The notes under the pieces are model-generated. The model ran no database searches, was not told where the DNA came from, and was given only the letters and a program-made list of their open reading frames with translations. Of a DNA stretch of 64,000 bases, positions 37,570-50,567 are shown in pieces (the stretch's first letter is position 1; each line of letters opens with the position of its first letter). The DNA lies in the NCBI GenBank assembly GCA_014773175.1, contig VXCM01000242.1, positions 1 to 64,000 on the forward strand. Reading direction: 5' to 3'. This DNA is from Lucifuga dentata (lineage: Eukaryota > Chordata > Actinopteri > Ophidiiformes > Bythitidae). The position numbers and the translations under genes were made by a program.

Positions 37570-38639
37570 CCATCAACACAGCTCTCCCCAGTACATCTAA
37601 TTGCTCTGTGGGATTCCCCCACTAAAGGCATCATCTGTCTGCCACAGATCACGATGCACAAATTGGGTGCCTGTTGACAGATTGACTCTTTCAGGGAGAA
37701 TGCCATGTTATAGTATGCACACACACTGTCTCATTCAGGGAGATCTGAAATTCCCTGTACTACATCTAATCAGTTAGGTTAACTGCTGGCATATTGACTG
37801 ACTGCTGTATCATTGATCCAGCTGCATGTTATGGAGTGTATCATCATTGATCGCAGATACACTACAGTGCACTATATGACTAGAATCATTTTCTGAGAGA
37901 CCCCAATTGTTAAGCCAAAGCCAAAGGGGAAAGAATCAGAATGGAGATCAGGGTTGTGCTCAAGGTGCATTGTGGGATATCCTGTCCCCATCTGTGTTTC
38001 GCTGTGTCTGAGAGATGGCCCCTGGTCACAGAGAGGGGGCGTTATATTGCCAGAGCTGTCAGACCCCGCTGTTCGCCAAAGGTGTCATCACTGCCATACA
38101 CACATCTATGAAGCATGCACACACACTGCTGTTACAAAACACTAGTATGTCAAGCGCATCCATATACAATGTGTGAGACAGACTGCACTCAAATAGAGGT
38201 GTAAATATGTATATTGATAGATTCACCTGCCCACAGAAAAGTGTGAGAAGAACAATCTTGATTGAGAGATCTCAATTTATACTTGATTTTAAGTGTGTTC
38301 GCCTGGTGGCTGCCACTCGTACCCTGTGTTTGTATGAAGCAGTGGTTGTGCACATCTTCAAAAAATAACGCTACAGATGCAATACCTACAAAAACTGTGG
38401 GGGCATAGCAACGCAGTGAGAGAGGAGCAACTAGGAAAATGGTTAAAAGTTTTAGGGAGAAGCTGAATTTCAGAAACTGTCCCCACTAACATGTTGTCTC
38501 AGCATCACTGCCGCCATCCCTTTCAGCCTTCATAACATAAGTAAAATGCTGATCTCCTCAATTTTAGGCATCACCGTTTACACTGTTGAGCAAAATCGGA
38601 AGTAGTTTTTAAGGTGTTCCAGTTCTGCTGATAACACAT

Positions 38640-38652
38640 TGCCCCCTAGTGG
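38640..38652 (-). promoter_or_regulatory. CTCF-type binding motif
   Basis: The minus strand reads CCACTAGGGGGCA, matching all 13 core positions of the CTCF motif. It faces the + strand motif at 165, a convergent pair 38.5 kb apart. Confidence 0.5.
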
Positions 38653-39044
38653 ATATAGTATTTAATCTTCCAAATTGATGGATGTGAGCAACATTGCTCA
38701 CATTGCAACTGTTTGCACAAGAATATGAAGTTTAAATTAAGTATAAAGGGAGCTTCAGGGTTAAAAATTCAAACCATCTGCAATTATTTTATCCGAGTTT
38801 GGAGAACTAGACATGCACTGTTAGTCATGTTAATCTTCTTGTGCATGAAACAACGCAAATATTTGTAGGTTACGCCTGCTAATAAACTTCTCTGTCCTGT
38901 CGTTTCATCATGTCCAAAGATGACAAAATGTTCTCTCCCTATGCCTTTTGTGTATTTAACCTCTGACCCCCATGTCCAGGCCGCATTTGTTTACAAAAAT
39001 TGGATTTGGGGTGTACATTGTGTGCTAGGACACATGTGTTTGTG

Positions 39045-39081
<37 letters not shown>

Positions 39082-42000
39082 AGAAAGTTTTGCACAATCG
39101 TCTGTGAAGTTTAGCTAGCAAGTCTACATACTGAAAACAAACTTTACATTACGTTACTTACAGACGTCAGGGATTCCAAATCTGAAATGATGTTGTTTTA
39201 CTTGCAGTGATCCAAGGTTTTGTTTATTTTTAATTTTTTTAAATTTTTTTATAACAACAGTATCTCTAAGGTGTAACTCTCAGGGTTGACTAGAAAGGAC
39301 TTATTTACCCATTTAGGAGTCTGATTTATAGTTGCTTTGATATGTTTCCATGGCCAGGATGGAAATATATGCCCATAGAAGGCCTGTCTATCTGTGGTGA
39401 ACTTTCCCCTTTCGATCCATTCTCTATTTTAATTTAGCTAAACATAAGTTTAGTAATCTTCACCAGAGAGGGAAAAAAAGGGAAGAGAATTCAAAGTTTG
39501 AGATATGCCATATTTACACATGAAAACTATTTCCTTTCACAGAAGCTTTGGGGAGCTGCAGCTCTCTAGTCAGAGTACAAATGGCTTCAGCAGGCCTGCG
39601 TAAAGATGTTGTACAGATCACTGTGAACTTTGTTTCCAGTTGTACTGTAGGTCAACTGTTAGGAAAGGAAATTATGCAAACAACATGTGGAATCCATTTA
39701 GAGGCCTGTGGCATTCCACAGACTGTTTGGCTTTAACAGAAGCAGAGCCATGTCAACGTAGGTTCATGCTATGGACCATAACTCCTCTCAATTACCTGCT
39801 TCTACCAGCAGCACTGTATCAGCTAAAAAGGAAAGGAACAATAATGTAACTGAAAGCGTGAGTAGATGAGTAATAGAGGTAAACACAGCTGCTGGTTTTA
39901 TTGAGTGGCTTTAGAGACCCAGAATGGGTCAAACTAAGGGAAAATCTTAGGGAGCAAACATAACTGCACACAAATTGGATGTAGTGAGTGTCAGCATGTT
40001 GGAATGTTTTGGTTGGTCCATTATTGTCTCTTTCCATGTGCTGTATGTAGGCATGAATTTGGTCAGCTCAGCGCAAATGCTAGATAGGGTAGGCAGTTCG
40101 TGGTGCTGCATTGAAAGACTATTAAACACTTAGGGACATGCATGTGTATGTATGTATGGCGTGAGTATGTGCGTGCACGCCATGCATTCATTATTTTTCA
40201 CATCAGAAGAGACAGGGAGAATAAGAAGAGCAGAGAGAGAAAAGTGTTTGAGGATCAAGCTGATATTTTCAACGCGAGTTGGTAGCAGTACATACTGTAG
40301 ATGAGTCAGTGTGTCGGTGCCTCTGCATGCTCGCATTGTACACTTACTGTGAAACATTTAGGTCGATCTTTGAGTGCGCGTGAATGCATGTGCTCTGGTG
40401 CATGCATTAGACAAGCTATTGTGAATGGTACTGTACTGTATGTACACAGTACATATGTTGGGGGAAGGGGATCACTCAGACATAAACATATATATATATA
40501 TATATAATACACACATGTAGGAACACAAGCACATGCACATACACACACACACACACACCCTGTCAGAGCCTTAAGGGCATAAGTCAGTAGTAGCCTACTC
40601 AAAGAATCCCCCCATTAGGGCAGGAGTGTACAGACATCCCTGGGGGGAAAGAGGAAGAGGAGAGAGACACAGAGAGATGGTGCTGTAGGTGGGTGGGTGA
40701 TGGGGTGGGGGGGTTGCAGGTTATTGTGAGGATGCTAATGTAGTGCATCCCACCTCCCATTAGGGCAAAAGATAAGAACGCTCTGACCCCCCAGCTCCAA
40801 AATGTAGAAAGCAGCTTGGACTCTTGCAAGAGAGCAATGATCAGTCTGTGATTCAATCGCTCAGACCTTCACAATGCGTTTCCTCTGGGGAGTAATCCCA
40901 AACACTTTCTACAATATTTGTTGCCATTTCTCAGTTTTTCAGGATCTTGTCACTGGAATTATTATAGCATTCATAAGAAAAGCTGATTTATGCTGTTTCC
41001 TTTCATTCTGTATAGGAGTGTGTGTGACTGTCCACAATCTCTGTCAGATGGAGATGATCATTAAGTACTGCAGTGTAGTCACCTCAACCTGGGACCTGTG
41101 CTCTGAGAGTAAATAAGAGACAGGAACAGAGCCACAGAGTGCATTTTTTATTGATCCAATGGAGCTAACCTTTCTCTCTCCCTCTTTTTCTCTGTCTTTC
41201 TCTTGCACTCCTGCAGACATAGCGTACTATGTAAGGCTGATATCAAACATGCAAATAACATTGTATTGTCTTCCTGAGAGCTTGCACCACTTAATTCAAA
41301 CATTTATCCTGGTTTGCTCGGCTCCACCTCCCTCTTTGGTACAAGTGCGGTTTTTGTGTCAGAGGCTATTTTAGCTGCACAGCTACTGACACCACTGCAC
41401 TTATGTGGAGGTGAGTGAGTGTGTGTGTGTGTGTGTGTGTGCATGCGTGTGTGTGAAGGCTGCTCTAGAGAGGTCACCCCATTATATTGAAAGAAGACTA
41501 CACACTGTATTAGCATTCAGAAATTGCTTGTGGCCTTTATAATTGTGGTTTCTTTAGCCATGAACTGAATCCAGACATCTGCATAAATTTCTCTGTATTC
41601 TTTCTCACGATTACATCAAAATGATCTTCAATTGGGGGGGGGGGGGGNGGAATGTTTAAAATGATGACACAAATTGCTTTGACTTCTAAGTCCAATCTCA
41701 GTTGAGTAATGCCACCTCACTTTAGGGCTGTCATGGTCACAGCTTGTTTAGCTGTTTCTATGCTGCATTTGAGGCACATGATGCAATAGGATGTCAGACT
41801 CTTCTGTTTACCTCTCTCTGGAGCACTGTGGAGGAGTGTGTGTATTTGTGTTTGTGATGTGCGAGTCTGTTTGTGTGTGTATGTATACTGTAGGTGTGGG
41901 TGGGTGGATGTTTGTATTGAATGGGCATCTAGCATATTCTTTCATGTGCGGAGCTGCAATGCTGAGAGAGAGAGTTGTGTATGCATGTGTCTGTCTGTAA

Positions 42001-42340
42001 GTGCAAGATAGATATGGTTCATCGTGGGTGCAGGCAGAGGTCATAAGGTTTGTGCATATGTGTGCGACTGTGTGTATGTGTTTGGTAGCCAGATTTGCAG
42101 AACAGTGCAGTGGCTCAGGAAGTCTGGTTATGAGAAGTGCATTGAGCACAGACAGGGACACTGACAAACCAGACAGCGACTCTTCTTTTCACTTTGAATG
42201 TTTCCTCTCAGAATAAAAGCTTCTTCATTTCCCACAGTCTCACAAGATCTGAAAAGGGCCAGAGGTGGCGTCAGCGGAGGTGGGGAGCTTCATGAAGACA
42301 AAATGTCAGCGCCTAGATTCTAAAATCCACAAAGAGAAAC

Positions 42341-42480
42341 ATTACCCCATGTCATTTTATTAAAAGCTAATATTTTACTGTCATCATTTTAATTAACCTG
42401 TCATCCTATTGGTTTCAATTAATTTGCTCGGGGCATTTTTAAGAGTATAAATATGGCAATATGAGAAGGTTTTGACAGCT
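42341..42480. promoter_or_regulatory. Candidate conserved noncoding element
   Basis: AT-rich but non-repetitive, with TAATTAA-like homeodomain cores (TTAATTAACC, TCAATTAATTTG), TGTCA/TGACAG Meis-type sites and CCTATTGGTT (inverted CCAAT). Co-occurrence of such motifs is typical of vertebrate developmental enhancers. No conservation data were available. Confidence 0.28.
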
Positions 42481-45400
42481 ACATTGTTTTGAAAGTGCTT
42501 CTGCCTGCTCTCCCAGCATCTTTTATTAGAAACTGTACATTTGTTTGTTTGGGTGAACACGCTGTCACACTTGTGGTGCTGTATGTAATGCCAAGTCAGC
42601 AAAGTGTTCCTCCTAATTATTTCCCTGCGTTTGTCTGTCTGTGTGTGTCTGTGTGTGTGTGCATGCTGTGGTGAAGGCAGTGGACTTGAGCTGCATCCGG
42701 CGACCTCATCTCCCTTATCCTGACAGGATTACTGACACAGGATCCCCCTGCCCCTGGCAGAAATAGCTAGGACCCAAGGGCAATCCACCAGAATATGGGA
42801 ACTTCTGTGGGCCTTGGTGGTGTGTGCATGTGTGTGTGTGTTTATGTGTGTGTTACAATGCATTTTGTGTTTGTCTGTGTGCTGTCTGTGTATTTACAAG
42901 GGTATCAACTCTCTATAAATGGAGCTGGTTTCCTCCCAGGTGCTGAGCTCCCTGGCTCAGGCACTAAGAACACCAGCTCTCTGCTCTCTTTCCTCTCATG
43001 ACATAATACGCAATAAAGCCATGAGCAGTATGACTTTTACTTATATTTTAATAATTAATAACTATATTTTTATAATTTTCACATCACATATTTGGGGATC
43101 AATGGTTGTGATGTGGATTTCAATAAAGATCTGAGTGGGGGGTCTCTCTCTCTCTCTCTCTCTCTCATATACATGTACTGTCTCTATTTCTTTTTGTCTT
43201 ATCTGTTCACCTGATATAGAGAAAATCAATATTAGCATGTACATTAGATGCATACATGATAATATATGATGAGGTCACTTTGCAGGGATTTTTTATGAGC
43301 CCATTTACACATAAAATAGGTGATCAAATAGCATGTTCACAGGCTCATTTAACCTTACATGACACACATGCTACATCAAACTCAAGTTTGATCAAAAAGC
43401 AGGGCAGTAATGGCTGTTTGATATTAAACTAAAAATTTTAAGTAATCACTAAAAAAAAAATATCTCAGTGCTGGCTCTCAAATGTGCATTGAGGTTTCTG
43501 TGAGAGTGTGTTTCAGCACAGTGGAGCTTGGTTTGTACGCTGACGTACAGATCAATGAAATCAATACTCACTCTTCACAATCTCCATTCAGCTTCTGCAA
43601 ATGGTTTAGCATCCATGTGTGTAGCTGTCTCAGTCTATTGTTCTCTGCACCTTCAATATTACAAACGCTTTGTTTTTCCAGTATGTGGCATTTTGGCAAT
43701 CATACTGCAGATAACAGCCTTTCTGACCTATGAAGACATATACTTTAAGTGATGAGTCAATGTATATGCAGACATAAGTACCACATTTTCTCGCTGGAGA
43801 GAGGTACTTCAAATGTTATTATCCTGCATTATGTTTTTATTGTACCATTGAGTGTTTTGTTTTTTTTTTTTTTACCTTTACATGTTTTTTAACCTGCAGG
43901 CTACAATTCTGAGTACAAGAGGAATAGTCATTCAAATACACCACATCGCATTTAACAGAATCTGAAGCCCCAACAGAATCAGAGAGATCGAAGCTGACAT
44001 TTAGCATAAACTGATGGGACTTGATAAGGCTCCTGAAGTCAGACTGAATGTCCCATAGATGAATACAGCCAAAGCACAAGCAGTGTGTTCTATCTAATAA
44101 TAGCTGTGTTCATGAAGAGAGCAGCATTTCTTTCTCTGTGGAACTGATTTATTCCCAGAGGAAAAGGCCAGGGTGTTTTGAGGTAAAGTGCATCAGTAAG
44201 TGCATCTCTAAGGGGTTTTTAACCCTAAAGGGAACTTTTTCTTTTTTTTGTTCGGTGTGACTGTGTGCATACATTGTGGTTCGATGCCATTGTGCTTGTC
44301 GGGGGGTTCGAGCATGGAGGTAGCCGCACTCTGCTCTCTTGAGCCTCGTTCAAAAATGTCCCAGAAGCATCCGAAAGACTTCGCGTGCTACTCTTGCCAA
44401 GGAAAATACAGCTTATGAAATGGAAATTCTGAGACCATTCACAGAGTGCCAGGAATGATTAGAAAAAAGGCTATATCCATCTCAGTACATCCAGGACTAA
44501 AGGCTGAGGAAAAACACACATCCCCACTTCGCTCACGCACACTTACACACAAAGAGCATTCTTGCCATTTACCTGGCAAGTACAGTTTGGGGTTCGAAAG
44601 TCATTAAGAGATTAAGAGTTTTTGGGATTCACTATAGGTTTTTGTCTGCACTGAGGGGGAAAAAACATGATAAGGAAGGTTTTAGTCGGCGCTCTCTACT
44701 TCCACCTCTTAAGTGGTAACCCTGCAGGGAACTAGTTGAAGGGGATCTTAAGGCCAGAACAAGGGCAACAAGATGAGGTCATGATCAGAAACAGCTTAAC
44801 ATGAAACAGACTGAGGCCGAGTCTAAATATCAGCTGTGATTCAGCTGTGGCTCAACTTTTTTTTCCCCCTCAGCGTCCACTAGAGAACAAATATGTCACT
44901 TGTCCAGTTCTCCATTTATGCCCAGCACAGGCCAGGCTTTTCCCAGTATTTCCTACAACGAGTGAGCATGCTGTGAATGTACTGTCTTTTTTCTGGGCCT
45001 GCCATATTCAACTCTTTATTATTGGACGATTTTTCTGAGAGGAAGTGGAGGAGTGGGCTGGTTGTACTGGCATGGTAGTTATCAGGCCAGTGTCTCACAT
45101 AAGGGTGTCCAGGGCCACAGAAAAGGAAAAGGAGCTGCAGCAAAGCACCCAGCAGACTCATCATATAAGCAAAACACAGGAAATGCTTATCTCACCTCAC
45201 TCTTACGGCTCTGTCCTTTTGAATACTCAGTTGATTATCACATACAGCACTCTGTAAATCTGTTCAGTCGTAAAACTCAGAAAACTGTTCTTTTTCAGCA
45301 GCAACAGTTTAAAAGGCTCTAACTTGTTTTTCATTGCTGTTTTATTCTCTTACTCTCCATTTTTTTGTTCTCTCTCCTCTCTGGTAGAGGAAGGGGTGGG

Positions 45401-47696
45401 GGTTGTCTGTTGGCATTCTTGCACTGTGTGCTCTGCGCTCGACCGGGCCTTGGCTCGGCTCCATATGCCTTTCTCTACCCCTCTGACTCCCACAAAACAC
45501 CTTCTCCCCCAACCTCTTCAACTCCCCTTGGTTGCTTCCCGAACCACTGCTGGNCCCCCCCTTCCTCGCACCCACCCTTTTCCTCTCTCATCCATCCCAG
45601 CCCGTGGCAGCAGGTCCAGCCTCTGTGACACAGATGCACCCAGTTGCTCTGGGCGCTTGACACGGGAACAAAGCACTGGCGGTCCGTCTGTTACAGTGTG
45701 TTTCAGGACGTGTGTGTGCTTGTGCATGTGTGATAATAAGTGCGTACGACAGAGAGAGAAAGAGAGATCCCAGTCAGATCTCTTTGGAACTCTATGTGAC
45801 AACCATTGCCTAAATATATGAAAATTGCTAAGAAACAAGAAATAGCATCAAAGGTCACACTGCTCACTGTTTCACTGTGACTCATATCATGACAGGAAAG
45901 AAGGAAAGAGCTTAGAAACTACACAGCATGAGATTTTTACAGATTTTTATGATCTCTTTTAGAAGTAACGCATTCCTTTGCAAGCTAACATCTTGACACT
46001 TTACTAACAGGAATTGTCTTCACTGTTGTGTGTCTGTACTCTCATCCTTTTAACACACACACATACAGCGTATGACAGCACTGGTACACTAAAGCTTTAA
46101 ATGCTTTTCTTTTTGAATGGTTATGTACTTATGTGGTGAAGCATATGTCTACTTGTGCATGTATGTATGTGTAGAAATTGATTTTCCCTGTATATGGGGT
46201 CATTTGGTCTCAGAAGGGCAGGGTTTGTTTTTTTTTTTTTTTTGGAGAGGTCATCCCATATTGAATAGTTCGTCTGGTCAGGAGCTTTACAGTATCCCTC
46301 CACTACATAGTGGCTATTGCCTCCAACAGCACAGAACTGGTAGCCATCAGGGAATTAGGAGCTGGTCAGCCTGAGGTTACAAATAGTGATGTATGGTGGG
46401 AGTTTTGGTTTATAACTTGAAATGCATTGGCAAACACACATAAATGCAAAGAGAGCAGCAGCTCCATACAGATACGTATATTTTAGAGTCTTTGCAGCTA
46501 GAACAAGCCTCATTCTTCACCTGGTCCCTTTGCCTCTTCTCTGGGGATTTCGTTGGGGATGGGAGAGCGGATGGGAGGGAGAAATGAGATGCTTCAACAC
46601 TCCACCACCCTCCTCCCTCCACCCAACTCCCCCTCACACCTGGGATGGCCATTTCATTTCAGAGTGCAGCAAATGGAAAGGTGATCTTAATCTGCCCTGT
46701 TTCCCTCCAGCACCCTCCCTCCCTCTCTCCATCTCCCACACACAGAGCCTCATACTGCTGATGGACAGCATACTCTATAGTTGCCTTGGCCCTGCTGCCA
46801 GCAGAGCAAATTTAGTGATAGAGAACCTTACATACACACAAATTTATTACCTTGACCAAAGTCTCTGTATTTTGAACTCAACCTTTACTCAATTTTCTGT
46901 ACTCTGTCCTGAAGTACCTAAGAAATAAGTATCGAGCAGATGTGAGTTGTATTTGAGAGGAGAAAAAAAAAAAAAAAAAAANAAAAAAAAAAAAAAAAAA
47001 CAGTTGACAATAGCCTTTGGTTGAAGTTTCCTGATGTGAGGTACTCCGCACACAAGGCTACTCAGTTAGCTCATTAGTCAGTGTTAAGTCTCCCTCACTG
47101 CTGTTAGCTCATTGGTCATTACAGCGGAGGTATGCATTGGCCATTGATTTCCTATGAGGAGGCTGCTGCATGCTAGTTCATTAGGAAGGTGTGCACAAAC
47201 CACTGGATTAACTGGACTGTAGAAACACTGTAGGAACACTGGGAACAGTGGGGAAGGCTGGAAATGTGCTATATTCACTGTACCGTGATATGCATAGCTA
47301 ATAGGTTTCTGGTGTAACTTGTGAAAGTGAAATTCATTTTCCTGTAACAATTGAGAACACTTATTTAGCATCAAAGTTGAATGAGTTTGAGGTAAACTTT
47401 TTTTTTTGCAGTGAAAAAAAAAAAAAAAAGNAAAAAAAAAAAAAAAAAGGCTTTTGTTGGATTTCTCTCTAGAGAAATCTTTTAACAAAGTCAGATTCCC
47501 CAGTGGAAAGATTAAGACTTTATCTGAAATTGGAAAGATATGTATTTTTTTTGTGTCTGAGGAGATGAAAATGCTTCAGCAGGAATAATGGTCATCTTGA
47601 GGAAAACGAACCTCACTCTGTCTCTCTTCACACTCTCTCTTCTCCTCAACACATGGCTTGAGGCTGGACTGAGGCTGCAACTCCACCCGCCCAACC

Positions 47697-47710
47697 GTTG
47701 CCATGGCAAC
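47697..47710. promoter_or_regulatory. Perfect palindromic RFX X-box
   Basis: GTTGCCATGGCAAC is an exact palindrome and the ideal RFX dimer site. It lies in unique sequence (47588-47815) upstream of the klf12 exons. Confidence 0.5.
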
Positions 47711-48102
47711 GCTATCTGGGCCTACCAAGACCTGAAGCCGAAGGACATCCTGGACAACAATACAATAGCAGTGCAGCCAGGGTACCTGGGGGAGTTAGAC
47801 CTGAGAGGCGAGCTCTGGGGGGGGGGNGGGGGGGGGGAGGGTTGCAGATTGAGGGAGAAAATCCTCCCTCCCTCCCTCCCTCTTTGTAAACCTCCCTCAC
47901 TCACAAACACAGTCAGGATTAGCTTTTTTGCTTTAGAATCTAAGAAGCGGTTCAACAATGTGCAGCATCAAACGTTACTAACATTTGTCATGCTTAGCTT
48001 TCTCAATTAGATCTCAGCCTCTCAGTCTGAGATGTATGATGCAGTTACACTACATGGTCAGGCTGCTAAAAAAGTGCACAGAGTATCAGTGATGACTGGC
48101 TG

Positions 48103-48138
<36 letters not shown>

Positions 48139-48555
48139 CATAGTGATCAGGATGGCCCTGATGCTGCTGCCAGCAGTGAGAGTAATAGAGATGTTTAGAG
48201 ACTATGTGCCTTGCTTGCATTCCTCCATGTACTGCTGCTAAAATAATAAGAGGGAGGGTTACCTCAGGTCGGCTCCAGCTGAGGGATACGGAACATGCAT
48301 TGTTGTCATTGGCTCCATCTGTGTATCCCTCTTAAAGCCACAGCACGGAGCTGAGGAGCCGGGCATTGCTGCCCACTTTGCAGACCACAGGGCTCAAACG
48401 CAACGGTTAGAGGAAACCTTTTAAAATGACCGTGTGACTGCCTGTACATGCACACGTGTTGCTTTTTTTTTTTTAATTTTAGTTCGGTCATTCAACATTC
48501 AGTACTGTACAATACACGACACACACACAGATCACAGTTTGTTACTATATTTCAC

Positions 48556-48690
48556 AAAGACATATCCCATATTTCCTCTGTGACTGAAAAGGAGTAGGCT
48601 GAAGACAAAGCTTATTTAAAGCNAAAGACATATCCCATATTTCCTCTGTGACTGAAAAGGAGTAGGCTGAAGACAAAGCTTATTTAAAGC
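48556..48690 (+). repeat. 67 bp exact duplication flanking an N (likely assembly artefact)
   Basis: 48556-48622 and 48624-48690 are identical around the N at 48623. Confidence 0.85.
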
Positions 48691-49401
48691 CTGTCCTTCT
48701 CACATATCACGTTGTTTAAGAATAAAAAATCTCTGATCGCTAATTCAAATTCATTGTGCCACCTTCACCATAATAAATAAAGAAAATCTACATTTACATC
48801 TACATTTTCACATACTTACATACATACACAATCATGATTTCAAGATCAATCATTCATAAAATTTCTTCATATTTCCTAATTGCATTAATTTTAAACATCA
48901 TTTAATTTTTTTATAGTTTTACATACCATAATTTAATTTCATTTTCCATCTTGTTCCACATTTAACACCAGTCATCAATATATTTCTTCTTTTTGTTTCT
49001 GTTCTAATTTTTGGAATGTCATACATACAAACTCCTCTAAGATTATGACTCTTTTGTTCTTTAAACAATTGCTGAATATTTGTTGGTAGTTCTTGATTTT
49101 GAGCTAGTAGAAACATAATTTGTCCAACATTATAGTTTACAATATCAGAAAATTTTAAGATTTGCAGTTTATCTGTTTTAGCATTGTATACTGTATGCAC
49201 TTGAGAGTACAGAATATCATCTTTATAATGTGTGTGTGTGTCAGCTTTGTCTATCATTTGTCTATTGTACATTAACATTAAATGTCACCGTGTCTTCCAT
49301 TCTTAAGTGTGTAGCATTTATGGTGTTATTAGGTCATTGTTGAGTACAGAGAGCAAACAATGTGTGGTTGTGCTGCTTCCATTATTGTTGAGTTAACTGT
49401 A

Positions 49402-50567
49402 CCAGTGCAGTCCCGTTCAAAACATGCCTGTTCGGAACGGCCCAATGTACTGAAAACTGCATCCCCATTCACAGACAATGGATCATATGTGTAATTCAAG
49501 ACAATATTTATTCCTTTGGATAACTTTTATCAAACAGTGATTATGGCACTTCTTAACAATAATACCTACAGTATGTCTATTGAAGTATGTCTATTACAGT
49601 ATGTCGATTCAATTCTCCATTCTTATTTGTTATTTTTGCCAAAAAATGCATCCCCTCCTTAACTCGGACCTGAAGGTTACATTCACCAAACTCACCCTGT
49701 CTCACAAAAATAACCCCAAATATGAGTTTTTAATGTCATTTCATTCCTTCATCTTCAGAAAGTTATTTACACTGGGGATGCAAATCTAGGCAAAAGAGCA
49801 CTTGCCGAAAAGCACTTGCATCCCCTCCTTTCTCAGCCTTGAGGAGGCTCACAGCACCAAATTCACGCCATCATATCCAAATAGCTCCAAATGTGAGCTG
49901 TTAACTTGATTTCATTCCTTCATCTTCAGAAAATTATTTATAGTGGAGATGCAAATCTTGGCAGAAGTGGGAATGCAGTTTTCGGCAGGGATGCAGATTT
50001 CGGCACAACACCAGACTTTATGGTGTGCAACGTAGCCTGCCATACTTTTGTTCTGCATGTCCTCGTGAGCTAGCTTTGTTTGTAGTGCCTGTGGAGTGGA
50101 GCATGTGCTGCTGCGCCCGGAGCATATCCTGCCGCGCGGACTACTTTTACCGCTACTGCTCAATTCGATAATCACTCCTCCAAACAACTTCACAAGTGAC
50201 ACAGCACGTCCATGGGTCCTGAGTAATAAACCTGCCAAATATCAGCTTCATTCAGTATCGGGTACAGTAGGCCTATACCCGTTCCTGCTGCCTGCCATTA
50301 GTGCCTGACTCCCATGGAGCAGAGCATATGCTGCTACACCTATGGCGTATCCTGCCGCCGTGCATATCCTGCCACACGTGGACTACTTTTTACCAGCACA
50401 GCTGAATTCGAGAACCACTCAACCAAACAACTCTACACGTGATACTGCACATCCTTGGGTCCTGAGTTTTATACTGCCAAATTTCAACTTCATACAGTGC
50501 CGGGTTTTTGAGATACTGGCACCACAGAGACAGACAGACAGTCAGAGATACTGTAATTATAGATAGA
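49402..50567 (-). mobile_element. Long Helitron-like element with internal repeats
   Basis: Its minus-strand 3' end (CGGGACTGCACTGG) and 5' part (TCTATCTATAATTACAG, GTCTGTCTGTCTCTGTGG) match the shorter elements at 12207 and 22985-23714. The body repeats the conserved unit (AGCATATCCTGCCGC…GGTCCTGAG…) twice, at about 50085-50270 and 50310-50525. It carries an extra segment 49458-50010 with two 170 bp direct repeats. No helicase coding sequence. Confidence 0.5.
49647..49975 (+). repeat. Two diverged 170 bp direct repeats
   Basis: Units start TGCATCCCCTCCTT at 49647 and 49817. They share TTTCATTCCTTCATCTTCAGAAA and GATGCAAATCT.GGCA. Each has mirrored ends (TGCATCCCC at the start, GGGGATGCA or GGAGATGCA near the end). 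They lie inside the Helitron-like element. Confidence 0.75.

Larger units (their letters stand above)
35209..38639. other. Noncoding DNA with candidate promoter-like and conserved blocks
   Basis: Contains a GC-richer block 35410-35580, a CA/GAG-rich block 35730-35890, (GT)n about 36679-36698 and 37059-37081, a G run with an N at 36987, a candidate conserved block 37385-37700, and otherwise unique sequence. No supported coding exon was found. Confidence 0.4.
38653..49401. other. Noncoding DNA; no supported gene
   Basis: Simple repeats seen: (GA)n about 39048-39079, TA about 40488-40506, CA about 40540-40557, GT about 41417-41439, a G run with N at 41648, (CT)n about 43144-43166, poly-A with Ns at 46982 and 47431, a G run with N at 47827, (CT)n about 48107-48136, and an N-flanked duplication 48556-48690. 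GT-rich tracts recur at 41840-41900 and 42640-42900. Candidate conserved blocks are 42341-42480 and 45600-45710. Frames of 100-170 codons here run over low-complexity DNA. Confidence 0.45.

Noticed and set aside
46422..46928. 168-codon frame
   Set aside because: Low-complexity, proline- and serine-rich frame over pyrimidine-rich DNA with no family resemblance and no splice support.
47588..48010. 140-codon frame starting MVILRKTNLTLSLF, signal-peptide-like
   Set aside because: It crosses a G run with an N at 47827, so the frame is uncertain, and no family was recognised. The region is more notable for its RFX palindrome.
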